Translations under genes and position numbers: made by a program
Part shown: positions 54,600 through 62,461 of the stretch, piece by piece
How the letters are laid out: every line of letters starts with the position of its first letter
Numbering within the stretch: position 1 is the stretch's first letter
Notes under the pieces: generated by a model
Seen by the model: the letters and a program-made list of their open reading frames with translations, nothing else
Databases searched by the model: none
Told to the model about the DNA's origin: nothing
Source of the DNA: Aquabacterium soli
Lineage (GTDB): Bacteria; Pseudomonadota; Gammaproteobacteria; Burkholderiales; Burkholderiaceae_C
Length of the DNA: 64,000 nt
Direction of reading: 5' to 3'
Assembly: GCF_003933735.1 (NCBI RefSeq)
Contig: NZ_RSED01000004.1
Span: 62,001 to 126,000 of the forward strand

Positions 54600-55121
54600 T
54601 CAATCCGGCAATATGCAACCATCGAACAACTGCAAGTCGTTGTCCTTGGCGAAGTTCATGACGAAATCCCAGGCCATGGGCTCGAGCTTGCGCAGGGCCT
54701 CGTTGACCACGACGCACTTGACGCCGGCCAGGGTGGTGGGGAAGCAATAGGGGGAGTAGCCGATGTGCGCCCCCGGCCCGCCGCGCGCGCCGCCGGGGCG
54801 GAAGCTCGACATGGCCCCGGCCAGGCGCTCGGCCCAGTCGCTGGGGCGAAACTGCCGCCCATTGGACGTGATGCCCTGGATGAAGACTTCTCGCGGTTTG
54901 CCGGCGGCGATGGCCGCGGCAGCCGTGGAGGCCGAAGAAGAGGCCGGAACGGAGCTGGACACGTTGGAAGATCCCACGGTCTGTTCAATGGGTGCATTGA
55001 CAGGTTGTACAGGCACGGCCGCCGGTCGTGTCGGCTCGCCGCGGTGGCTCGGCGCGGGCACGGGAGGGTGATCCTGGGCCAACGCCGGATCTGAGGACAC
55101 AGGGTCTGAAACCGTTTCCAT
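54600..55121 (-). CDS. DUF3579 protein with Pro/Ala/Ser-rich N-terminal extension
   Basis: 173 residues. The C-terminal 100 (about 73-168) are the DUF3579 domain: FIQGITSNGRQFRPSDWAERL, GYSPYCFPTTLAGVKCVVVN and LEPMAWDFVMNFAKDN. The first 70 residues are low-complexity and longer than usual. ATG 55121 has GGAGGG at good spacing. DUF3579 genes commonly lie next to argD/argF and rpsT in this order, but no function is established. Confidence 0.8.
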   Translation of the reverse strand: METVSDPVSSDPALAQDHPPVPAPSHRGEPTRPAAVPVQPVNAPIEQTVGSSNVSSSVPASSSASTAAAAIAAGKPREVFIQGITSNGRQFRPSDWAERLAGAMSSFRPGGARGGPGAHIGYSPYCFPTTLAGVKCVVVNEALRKLEPMAWDFVMNFAKDNDLQLFDGCILPD

Positions 55122-55286
55122 CAGAAGGCCCTCCATTGTCCATTGAGTTGGACACAATCGCAACATCGGTGCCAGTGGTCTTGCGCCCTCTCGGGCACCA
55201 GCCAAGGGCCAACCCTGAGCTCGGCGCGGCACGACACCCACGTTTGCATTTTCGGCAATCGCCGTGCCGGCTTGATGACAGCCACG

Positions 55287-55316
55287 GTGACAGGGGCCGT
55301 GCGCATTCCTTACAAT
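55287..55316 (+). promoter_or_regulatory. sigma-70 promoter for argD-argF
   Basis: GTGACA, an 18-bp spacer and TACAAT, 62-91 bp upstream of argD. Nearby at 55137-55154 an inverted repeat TGTCCA-N6-TGGACA lies at the 5' end of the divergent DUF3579 gene and could be an operator. Confidence 0.6.
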
Positions 55317-55377
55317 GGACCGGCGCAGTCTCCATGCACTGCGCTTTTTTCATTGTCAGATCACAGCGAGAGACCCC

Positions 55378-56580
55378 ATGACTGCCGCCGCGCCCATGCC
55401 CCACGTGATGCCCACCTACGGCCGCCTGCCCTTTGCCCTGTCGCACGGCCAGGGCTGCCGAGTCTGGGACACGGACGGCAAGGAGTACCTGGACGGCCTG
55501 GCAGGCATCGCCGTGAACACCCTGGGGCACAACCACCCCAAGCTGGTACCGGCGCTGCAGGATCAGATCGCCAAGATGATCCACTGCTGCAACTACTACC
55601 AGGTGCCGCTGCAGGAAGAACTGGCCGCGCTGCTGGTGCGTCATTCCGGCCTGACCAACGCCTTCTTCTGCAACTCGGGCCTGGAGGCCAACGAGGCGGC
55701 CTTGAAGATCGCGCGCAAGTACGGCCACGGCAAGGGCATCGACCTGCCCGAGATCGTCGTCTATGAAAAGGCCTTCCATGGCCGCTCGATCGCCACGCTG
55801 TCGGCCACCGGCAACCCCAAGGTGCAGGAAGGCTTTGCGCCCCTGGTGCCGGGCTTCGTGCGCGTGCCGCTGAACGACATCGCAGCCCTGGAAGACGTGG
55901 CAGCCACACGCCCCAAGGTGGTCGCCGTGTTCCTGGAAGTGATCCAGGGCGAAGGCGGCATCAACCCCGCCACCAACGATTACCTGCGCGCCGTGCGCAA
56001 GCTGTGCGACGACAAGGGCTGGCTGCTGATGCTCGACGAAGTGCAGTGCGGCATCGGCCGCACCGGCAAGTGGTTCGCGCACCAGTGGGCCGGCATCCAG
56101 CCGGACGTGATGCCGCTGGCCAAGGGCCTGGGCTCGGGCGTGCCGGTGGGCGCCGTGGTGTGCGGCCCGAAAGCGGCCAATGTGCTGCAGCCGGGCAACC
56201 ACGGCACCACCTTCGGCGGCAACCCGCTGGCCATGCGCGCCGGGGTCGAGACGCTCAAGATCATGGAGGCCGACGGCCTGATGGCCAACGCCGCCACGGT
56301 GGGCGCGCACCTCAAGGCTGCGCTGCAGCGCGAACTGGGCGTCCTGCCCGGCTTCGTCGAGATCCGTGGCGAGGGCCTGATGCTGGGCATCGAACTGGAC
56401 CGCCCCTGTGGCGTGCTGCTGGGCCGTGCGGCCGAGGCAGGCCTGCTGCTGAGCGTGACCGCCGACAAGGTGATCCGCCTGGTGCCCCCGCTGATCCTGA
56501 CGCAGGCCGAGGCCGACCAGATCGTGGCCATCCTGGTGCCGCTGGTGAAGCAGTTTCTGAGCGAAACACCCAAGGCGTGA
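55378..56580 (+). CDS. argD: acetylornithine aminotransferase
   Basis: 400-residue class III aminotransferase of arginine synthesis (may also serve lysine synthesis). The PLP lysine is Lys249 in PLAKGLGSGVP; NSGLEANEAALKIAR, FLEVIQGEGG and LMLDEVQCGIGRTG are also conserved. ATG 55378 follows GCGAGAGACCCC; a longer frame is rejected. argF begins 2 bp after its stop. Confidence 0.95.
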   Translation: MTAAAPMPHVMPTYGRLPFALSHGQGCRVWDTDGKEYLDGLAGIAVNTLGHNHPKLVPALQDQIAKMIHCCNYYQVPLQEELAALLVRHSGLTNAFFCNSGLEANEAALKIARKYGHGKGIDLPEIVVYEKAFHGRSIATLSATGNPKVQEGFAPLVPGFVRVPLNDIAALEDVAATRPKVVAVFLEVIQGEGGINPATNDYLRAVRKLCDDKGWLLMLDEVQCGIGRTGKWFAHQWAGIQPDVMPLAKGLGSGVPVGAVVCGPKAANVLQPGNHGTTFGGNPLAMRAGVETLKIMEADGLMANAATVGAHLKAALQRELGVLPGFVEIRGEGLMLGIELDRPCGVLLGRAAEAGLLLSVTADKVIRLVPPLILTQAEADQIVAILVPLVKQFLSETPKA

Positions 56581-56582
56581 AC

Positions 56583-57515
56583 ATGAAACCCGGTCACAGC
56601 CTGCTCAAGCATTACCTGCAGTTCAAGGACCTGCGCGCCCAGGAGTACCACTACCTGTTCGAGCGCGCGGCCCTGATCAAGAAGCGCTTCAAGAACTACG
56701 AGAAGTACACCCCGCTGGCCGACCGCACGCTGGCCATGATCTTCGAGAAGGCCAGCACACGCACCCGTGTCAGCTTCGAGGCCGGCATGTACCAGATGGG
56801 CGGCTCGGTGGTGCACCTGACCACCGATGGCAGCCAGTTGGGCCGCAGCGAGCCCATCGAGGACAGCGCCCGCGTCATCTCGCGCATGGTGGACATCGTG
56901 ATGATCCGCACCTACGAGCAGGCCAAGCTGGTGAAGTTCGCGGCCAACTCGCGGGTGCCGGTCATCAACGGGCTGACCAACGAATACCACCCCTGCCAGA
57001 TCCTGGCCGACATCTTCACCTTCATCGAGCACCGCGGCTCCATCGAGGGCAAGGTGGTGGCCTGGGTGGGCGATGGCAACAACATGGCCAACACCTGGCT
57101 GCAGGCGGCCGAGCTGCTGGGCTTCACGGTGCACGTGAGCACGCCCAGCGGCTACGAGATCGACGCCGAGGTGGCCGGCATCAGCGACACCGGTTGCTAT
57201 AAGGTCTTCAAGGACCCGATGGACGCCTGCCGTGGCGCGCACCTGGTCACCACCGACGTGTGGACCAGCATGGGGTTCGAGGCCGAGAACGAAGAGCGCA
57301 AGAAGGCGTTTGCCGATTGGTGCGTGGATGCGGAGATGATGGGGGTGGCTGCACCTGATGCGCTGTTCATGCACTGTTTGCCGGCGCATCGGGGCGAAGA
57401 GGTCGAGGCCGAGGTGATCGATGGGCCGCAGTCTGTCGTGTGGGACGAGGCTGAGAATCGCCTGCATGTTCAGAAGGTGCTGATGGAGTACCTGCTGCTG
57501 GGACGGATCGGCTGA
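56583..57515 (+). CDS. argF: ornithine carbamoyltransferase
   Basis: 310-residue enzyme forming citrulline. It has the carbamoyl-phosphate motif STRTR (58-62), HPCQ, the ornithine-binding FMHCLPAHRGEEV, and WVGDGNNMANTW. It is co-transcribed with argD. Confidence 0.97.
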   Translation: MKPGHSLLKHYLQFKDLRAQEYHYLFERAALIKKRFKNYEKYTPLADRTLAMIFEKASTRTRVSFEAGMYQMGGSVVHLTTDGSQLGRSEPIEDSARVISRMVDIVMIRTYEQAKLVKFAANSRVPVINGLTNEYHPCQILADIFTFIEHRGSIEGKVVAWVGDGNNMANTWLQAAELLGFTVHVSTPSGYEIDAEVAGISDTGCYKVFKDPMDACRGAHLVTTDVWTSMGFEAENEERKKAFADWCVDAEMMGVAAPDALFMHCLPAHRGEEVEAEVIDGPQSVVWDEAENRLHVQKVLMEYLLLGRIG

Positions 57516-57858
57516 TCGCGGATGGTTCGCATGCGTGTGTCTTGAGCGCCTTGCGGGGCAGCGCGGGGCACGGGATGTGGTGGCATCCGGCCGGGTGCCT
57601 TGAGGGTGCCGAGGAGCGGAGCGGCGCGGTGGGCATGTGCGCAGCACATGCTTCGTTCAACTGCATGGCCGCAGCTGTTTGAGCGCAGCGGCGAAGCCGC
57701 GGAGCGAGTTCTGCGGCCCCACCTTGCCGTGAGCACCGCAGGGAAGTTTCGCCGAAGGCGAAACCACCCGAATGAAACCCGGATGGATGCCGGCTCAGCC
57801 CCCGCCCCGCGCTCTCACGACAAAGCGCTCAGCCCAAGGCAGGCAAAGGACACAAACC
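57516..57858. other. non-coding spacer with palindromic repeat features
   Basis: 343 bp between the convergent argF and chemoreceptor genes. Short open frames here look like chance. It is full of self-complementary blocks: GCATGTGCGCAGCACATGC near 57632-57650, GCGGCGAAGCCGCGG near 57688-57702, TTTCGCCGAAGGCGAAA near 57747-57763, and CGAGTTCTGCGGCCCC. This has the look of a dispersed repeat element used as an intergenic spacer. No terminator with a T-run was seen. Confidence 0.5.
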
Positions 57859-59286
57859 TCACGCCGCCACACCATCCAGCTTGAACACCGCCACAGCCTG
57901 CGCCAGTTGATCGGCCTGGCGCGCCAGCCCTTCGGCCGCCGCAGCAGTCTCCTCCACCAACGCCGCATTGCGCTGCGTCGATTCGTCCAGCACCCCGATC
58001 GCGGTGTTGATCTGCGCGATCCCCTGGTTCTGCTCCGAACTGGAGTTGGTGATCTGCCCCACCAGTTCGGTGACGCGCCGCACCTGCTGCACCACCTGCT
58101 CGATCGTCGTGCCCGTGCTGTCGACCAGGGCGCTGCCCGATTCGACCTGAGACACGCTGCTGGTGATCAGTTGCTTGATCTCCTTGGCCGCCTCGGCGCT
58201 GCGCTGCGCCAGCGAGCGCACCTCGCTGGCCACCACGGCGAAGCCACGGCCCTGCTCGCCAGCGCGGGCGGCCTCCACCGCGGCGTTCAAGGCCAGGATG
58301 TTGGTCTGGAACGCGATGCCATCGATCACACCGATGATGTCGGTGATCTTGCGGCTCGACTGCTGGATGCCCGCCATGGTCTGGACCACACGGCTGACGG
58401 CCGCACCGCCCTCCACCGCCACGCTGGAAGCTTCGCCGGCCAGGGCATTGGCCTGGTGGGCGTGGTCCGTGCTGTGCTGCATGGTCGCCACGATCTGGTC
58501 CACCGACGACGCCGTTTCCTGCAGGCTCGCGGAAGCCTGCTCGGTGCGTGAGCTCAGCGCCGCGTTGCCCGAGGCGATCTCGCCCGAGGCCGCACGGATG
58601 GCGTCGGTGGCCTGCTGCACCTGCGCCATCGCATCGCCGATCCGGGTCAGTGATTCGCGCAGGGTGCGCACCACCCGTGCCTGCCCGCGCTGGGGCGGCA
58701 GGCGCAGGTTGATGCGCCCATCATCGGCCTGCAGGCTCTCGGCGATCTCCATCAATTCTTCGGCGGTGTCGAACTCACCCTTGGCGCGGGCCGCCAGGAA
58801 CAGCAACACGCCGGCTTCTGCCACCACGAACAAGGCATGCTCGATCACGCGGAAAAAGCTGGCCTCTCCGAAACACATGGGGCCCCAGCCCCAGGCCTGG
58901 AACTGGTTGAAGCTCAGGTGGTGCACGGCGATCGTCGCGGCCCCGGCGATGATGGGCAAGGCGCGCCGGTACACCACCAGGCAGGCCATGAAGGCGAACA
59001 CGGCGAAGTGCGCCTCGTTGTGTCCTCGCGCCACATGGATCATCAAACCCACCATGGCCATGCCCAGGAAAGGCAACCCGACCAGACTGGCGACACCGCC
59101 TCGCGACCATGCGGCCACGCCGGCACTGGCGGCCAGCAGGATCATTCCGACGACCAGGCCCAGGACAAAGTTGTCGAACCGCGCGCCATACGCCAGCACC
59201 CCCACGAACACGGTGCCGATGCCCGCCAGCACGACGGTGTCGTTGCGGCGAAACAGGGTGGAGCGGGAGCTGCGTGCTTGGGACAT
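57859..59286 (-). CDS. chemoreceptor with membrane-embedded sensor
   Basis: 475 residues. Instead of a periplasmic domain, the first 180 residues form about six membrane helices with conserved-looking histidines: [32 protein letters not shown] and [14 protein letters not shown]. The C-terminal half is a normal signalling domain with tip [18 protein letters not shown]. The histidines near the membrane could bind a metal or heme, suggesting redox or gas sensing; this is inference. A strong sigma-28 promoter lies 44-70 bp upstream. ATG 59286 follows AAGAGGC. Confidence 0.88.
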   Translation of the reverse strand: MSQARSSRSTLFRRNDTVVLAGIGTVFVGVLAYGARFDNFVLGLVVGMILLAASAGVAAWSRGGVASLVGLPFLGMAMVGLMIHVARGHNEAHFAVFAFMACLVVYRRALPIIAGAATIAVHHLSFNQFQAWGWGPMCFGEASFFRVIEHALFVVAEAGVLLFLAARAKGEFDTAEELMEIAESLQADDGRINLRLPPQRGQARVVRTLRESLTRIGDAMAQVQQATDAIRAASGEIASGNAALSSRTEQASASLQETASSVDQIVATMQHSTDHAHQANALAGEASSVAVEGGAAVSRVVQTMAGIQQSSRKITDIIGVIDGIAFQTNILALNAAVEAARAGEQGRGFAVVASEVRSLAQRSAEAAKEIKQLITSSVSQVESGSALVDSTGTTIEQVVQQVRRVTELVGQITNSSSEQNQGIAQINTAIGVLDESTQRNAALVEETAAAAEGLARQADQLAQAVAVFKLDGVAA

Positions 59287-59329
59287 GCGGATGCCTCTTG
59301 ATCGAATCCGGGTTTGAAACTGATCCTCT

Positions 59330-59356
59330 CTATCGGCAGCCAGGACCTCTTCTTTA
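59330..59356 (-). promoter_or_regulatory. sigma-28 (FliA) promoter for chemoreceptor
   Basis: On the minus strand TAAAGAAG, an 11-bp spacer and GCCGATAG, almost the full FliA consensus, 44 bp upstream of the gene starting at 59286. Confidence 0.85.
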
Positions 59357-59391
59357 GATCTTCGGACAATCCGGCATCGGTACGCCAAGCC

Positions 59392-60774
59392 TCAGAAGCG
59401 GTAGGCCAGGCGCAGCCCGCCCCAGTGCCGGCCCTTGACCATGATGGGCGCCGAGGCCTCTTTGAGCATGACGAAGTTGCCGCCGCCCATGTCGCGCCGG
59501 TAGGTCTGCAGCAGGAAGGGGCGCTGGTTGCGCGCCGAGGCCAGGCCCGTGCGGTCGTTGAAGATGCGCCGCCAGCGCGAGTGGGCGGTGTTCCAGACCA
59601 CGTCGCCCTGGCGCTGCGGCTGGCAGTATTGGCGGTTGTGCGTGGCGATGTAGCCGTTGCGGTCCGCCCCGATGCAGAACACCACGTTGGGCAGGGCCGT
59701 GAGCGCCTGCTCCTGGATGGCGGGGAAGCCACGGTCCGTCACGCTGTTGAAGCGCGCCATCACCTGTGGGGGATTGGTGCCAGCGATGGGCTGATAGCGC
59801 TCATCGAACAGGTCGGCCAGGCTGATCTGCCCGGCGTCCACCGCCCGCTCCAGCACCTGGGCGATCTGGGTGGCCGCCTGTTGGGCCAGCTCGATGTAGG
59901 GCGTGTCGGCGGTCTGCACACCGCAGGATGCGATCGCCTCCATCAATGTCTCGGACACGCCCAGCACCACCTCGCTGCGGCGCATGGCCTGGCCCAGCGC
60001 GTTGCGGGTCTTGGAGAGCTCGCCCGCCATGGCGGCAGCCTGTTCATGGATGCCGCCGGACACACGCATGCTCTGCGTGGCGGCATCACCGATGCGGGCC
60101 ACCCCGAGCTCCACGGCCGACAGCGCCGACTGGAAGCGACCCTGCGCGCCCGGCTGCGCGTCCTGGTCCCACCGGATGTCCCGGGCCAGGGACTGGATGC
60201 GTTTGTCCAGGTCGGCCACGGTGCCCATGATGGCCTTGGAAGTGGACTCCACCTGCGTGGACAGGTCCTTCACGGCATCGGCCACGACCGAGAAACCGCG
60301 TCCGGCCTCGCCTGCGCGCTTGGCCTCGACCGAGGCGTTGAAGGCCACCAGCCGGGTCTGCAGGGCGATCTGCGTGATCTGCTGGGCGGCCTTGGCCACA
60401 TCCCGCAGCGTATCGACCACCCCGGCCACTTCCTGTCCCACGGACTCGACCGCCTCGCGGGCCTGGCCCACGGAGGACTGGCTGCCCGCGGTGACCTCGT
60501 GGATCAGATCCTGGGCGGCGCGGATGTCCTGCAGGTGCTTGACGAGGGCCGCCAGCGAGTCCTGCTGGCGGGTGGCCACGGCGGTGGTGTCTTCGAGCAT
60601 GCCGCGCAGTTGAGCCGCTTCGAGGCCCAGGCCGGCGGTGTCGCGCTGCAGCCGTTCAGCCAGTTCGATCGCATCACGCGACACGGCGGTGGGCACCGCG
60701 GGCACGACCTGCTCGGAAAGGGCCAACGCCCGTTCAGCGACGGGCTCTTTTTTCTTCAGGAACGACAAGGGCAT
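59392..60774 (-). CDS. soluble chemoreceptor-like protein with C-terminal sensor domain
   Basis: 460 residues without any membrane segment. An MCP-type coiled-coil signalling region comes first (about 40-270), with a diverged tip (IALQTRLVAFNASVEAKRAG). A C-terminal domain follows (about 310-460), with IGADRNGYIATHNRQY, WNTAHSRWRRIF, FLLQTYRRDMGGGN and HWGGLRLAY, a Cache-related domain seen at the C-terminus of some cytoplasmic chemoreceptors. The sensor thus lies after the signalling domain. The gene follows fliA by 107 bp on the same strand and is probably read with it. Confidence 0.85.
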   Translation of the reverse strand: MPLSFLKKKEPVAERALALSEQVVPAVPTAVSRDAIELAERLQRDTAGLGLEAAQLRGMLEDTTAVATRQQDSLAALVKHLQDIRAAQDLIHEVTAGSQSSVGQAREAVESVGQEVAGVVDTLRDVAKAAQQITQIALQTRLVAFNASVEAKRAGEAGRGFSVVADAVKDLSTQVESTSKAIMGTVADLDKRIQSLARDIRWDQDAQPGAQGRFQSALSAVELGVARIGDAATQSMRVSGGIHEQAAAMAGELSKTRNALGQAMRRSEVVLGVSETLMEAIASCGVQTADTPYIELAQQAATQIAQVLERAVDAGQISLADLFDERYQPIAGTNPPQVMARFNSVTDRGFPAIQEQALTALPNVVFCIGADRNGYIATHNRQYCQPQRQGDVVWNTAHSRWRRIFNDRTGLASARNQRPFLLQTYRRDMGGGNFVMLKEASAPIMVKGRHWGGLRLAYRF

Positions 60775-60881
60775 GGGGATCCCATCAAACGCGGGACCGC
60801 GCCCGCGTCGCCCTCAGAGGCCACGTGCGCGCCGTTCCGCCAGACCTCGCCCGGAGAAAACGCCGTGGCCGGAAACGCCGG

Positions 60882-61595
60882 TCACCAAGCCCTGAGCTTC
60901 ACACGCAGCCGGGCGATGGACTGGCTGTGAAGCTGACACACACGAGATTCGGTCACGCCGAGCACCGCAGCGATTTCCTTGAGGTTCATGTCCTGTTCGT
61001 AGTACATGCTCATCACGTACTGCTCGCGCTCGGGCAGGTTCTTGATGGCCTCGACCAGGGCTTCGCGCATGCGGTGGTCCTGCAGCAGGCTGAGCGGATC
61101 GTTGCCCTCGTCGGCCACATGGCGGTCAAGGTAGTCGCTGTCGCCGTCGTCGCCGCTCATGTCCTCCAGGTAGATCAGCTGGGTGCCACGCACCTTGCCG
61201 AGCGTTTCCTGGTAGTCGGCCAGCGTGATGCCCATCTCTTTGGCGATTTCGCTCTCGACGGGCGCCCGGCCAAGCTTTTGCTCCAGGCTGCGCACGGCCG
61301 ATTCGATGTCGCGCTGCTGCTTGCGGTTGCCGCGGCTCATCCAGTCGGCGCCGCGCAGCTCGTCGAGCATGGCGCCACGGATGCGCTGGGTGGCGAAGGT
61401 TTCGAACTGCACGCCCTGGCCGGCATCGAAGCGGCTGAGGGCGTCGGTCAGGCCGATCATGCCGACCTGGATCAAGTCATCGATTTCCACGTTGGCCGGC
61501 AGCTTGGCGATCATCTGATGGGCCAGACGTCTCACCAAGGGGCTGTACTGGTGGAGCATGGCGTCGATGTCGAGTCGGCCTTTGGCGGTATACAT
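60882..61595 (-). CDS. fliA: flagellar sigma factor FliA (sigma-28)
   Basis: 237-residue sigma-70 family protein for late flagellar and chemotaxis genes. Region 2 has YSPLVRRLAHQMIAKLP, IDDLIQVGMIGLTDAL and FETFATQRIRGAMLDELR; region 4 has LPEREQYVMSMYYEQ and LKEIAAVLGVTESRVCQLHSQ. ATG 61595 has GGAG upstream; an ATG at 61607 is possible. It lies after flhF-flhG, the usual beta/gammaproteobacterial order. Two sites in this window match its promoter consensus. Confidence 0.95.
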   Translation of the reverse strand: MYTAKGRLDIDAMLHQYSPLVRRLAHQMIAKLPANVEIDDLIQVGMIGLTDALSRFDAGQGVQFETFATQRIRGAMLDELRGADWMSRGNRKQQRDIESAVRSLEQKLGRAPVESEIAKEMGITLADYQETLGKVRGTQLIYLEDMSGDDGDSDYLDRHVADEGNDPLSLLQDHRMREALVEAIKNLPEREQYVMSMYYEQDMNLKEIAAVLGVTESRVCQLHSQSIARLRVKLRAW

Positions 61596-61620
61596 GTTCT
61601 GCTCCATGAACGTCTTGTCG

Positions 61621-62448
61621 TCAATTGAACACCGGTGTGGCACGGGAAGGCAAGGCGGCTCCCGGTGACATCAGTTGATCAAAGGCGGATTCTCCCAGCG
61701 TATGCGGCAGCGCGCAGCGCAGCAGGTCGGCGGCCATGTCCAGGAAGGCGGCGCTCGGGTCCTGTGCAGCAGGCTCCATCGGGTTCATCTGCAGCCAGTC
61801 GCGCTGGGCGGCCCCCAGGAAATTGTCGGCGCACTGGCCCAGGCGCTGGGCAATCTGCGCGCCCACAGGCGAGCCCGGACCGGCACACACCAGCAGGTCG
61901 TAAGACATCCAGCGCGCGCGCTGCACGATGGTCTTGATGGCAGCGTAGGCGTGGGTGAGGCCGGCGGCGTGCTCGTCGGTGAACAGCAGCGGACGCATGT
62001 TCAGGCCCGCGCTGCGCTGGCCCAGCACGCGCACCAGCTCACTGGCCGAGGCGTGCAGCAGCACCACATCCATCTGCGGGGCAGCGTCGCCCAGGGCCGT
62101 GATCAGGGAGGCACTGCTGCCCTGTGCATCCACATGGCGCAATGGCAGGCCTTTGGCCGGCATGTAGTGCACATCCTCGGTCAAGTGTTCAATGCCTTCG
62201 GCCATGTCGAAACCGGCCAGCTCGGACGGGGCCCTCGCCCGCTCACCGGCGTCCACCACCAGGGTCTTGAGGCCGAAGCCGGCAAACGCCGCGCACAAGC
62301 GCTCGAGCACCACACCACCGAACATCACCTGCGGATTGGAGACGACCGGGATGAAGCGGACCACACGGCTGGGAAACATCTGACGCAGGCCATGCGCCTG
62401 GTCGACGGGCCGGCTGGGACTGCTGGATGAGCGCGCGGAACTGGTCAT
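61621..62448 (-). CDS. flhG: FlhG/FleN-like flagellar number regulator lacking a P-loop
   Basis: 275 residues between flhF and fliA, where FlhG is expected. It keeps the N-terminal DQAHGLRQM (16-24), the DQAxxLR activating motif by which FlhG stimulates FlhF GTPase. The following MinD-like strand reads FIPVVSNPQVMFGGVVLERL where a GKGGVGKT-type Walker A should be, so ATP binding looks lost. LKTLVVDAGE, MDVVLLHAS and WMSYDLLVCAGPGSP keep the ParA/MinD fold pattern. It begins 13 bp after flhF. Identity rests on position, motif and fold pattern. Confidence 0.82.
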   Translation of the reverse strand: MTSSARSSSSPSRPVDQAHGLRQMFPSRVVRFIPVVSNPQVMFGGVVLERLCAAFAGFGLKTLVVDAGERARAPSELAGFDMAEGIEHLTEDVHYMPAKGLPLRHVDAQGSSASLITALGDAAPQMDVVLLHASASELVRVLGQRSAGLNMRPLLFTDEHAAGLTHAYAAIKTIVQRARWMSYDLLVCAGPGSPVGAQIAQRLGQCADNFLGAAQRDWLQMNPMEPAAQDPSAAFLDMAADLLRCALPHTLGESAFDQLMSPGAALPSRATPVFN

Positions 62449-62461
62449 GTGGCAGGCTCGA

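Noticed and set aside
55980-57647. 555-codon minus-strand frame opposite argD/argF
   Set aside because: Shadow; covers two unrelated conserved enzymes and has no family pattern.
57500-57884. Short open frames between argF and the chemoreceptor
   Set aside because: No ribosome binding sites, no conserved pattern, and the DNA is dominated by palindromes.
61621-62448. Calling the gene MinD or ParA
   Set aside because: Position between flhF and fliA and the DQAxxLR motif point to FlhG; there is no Walker A.
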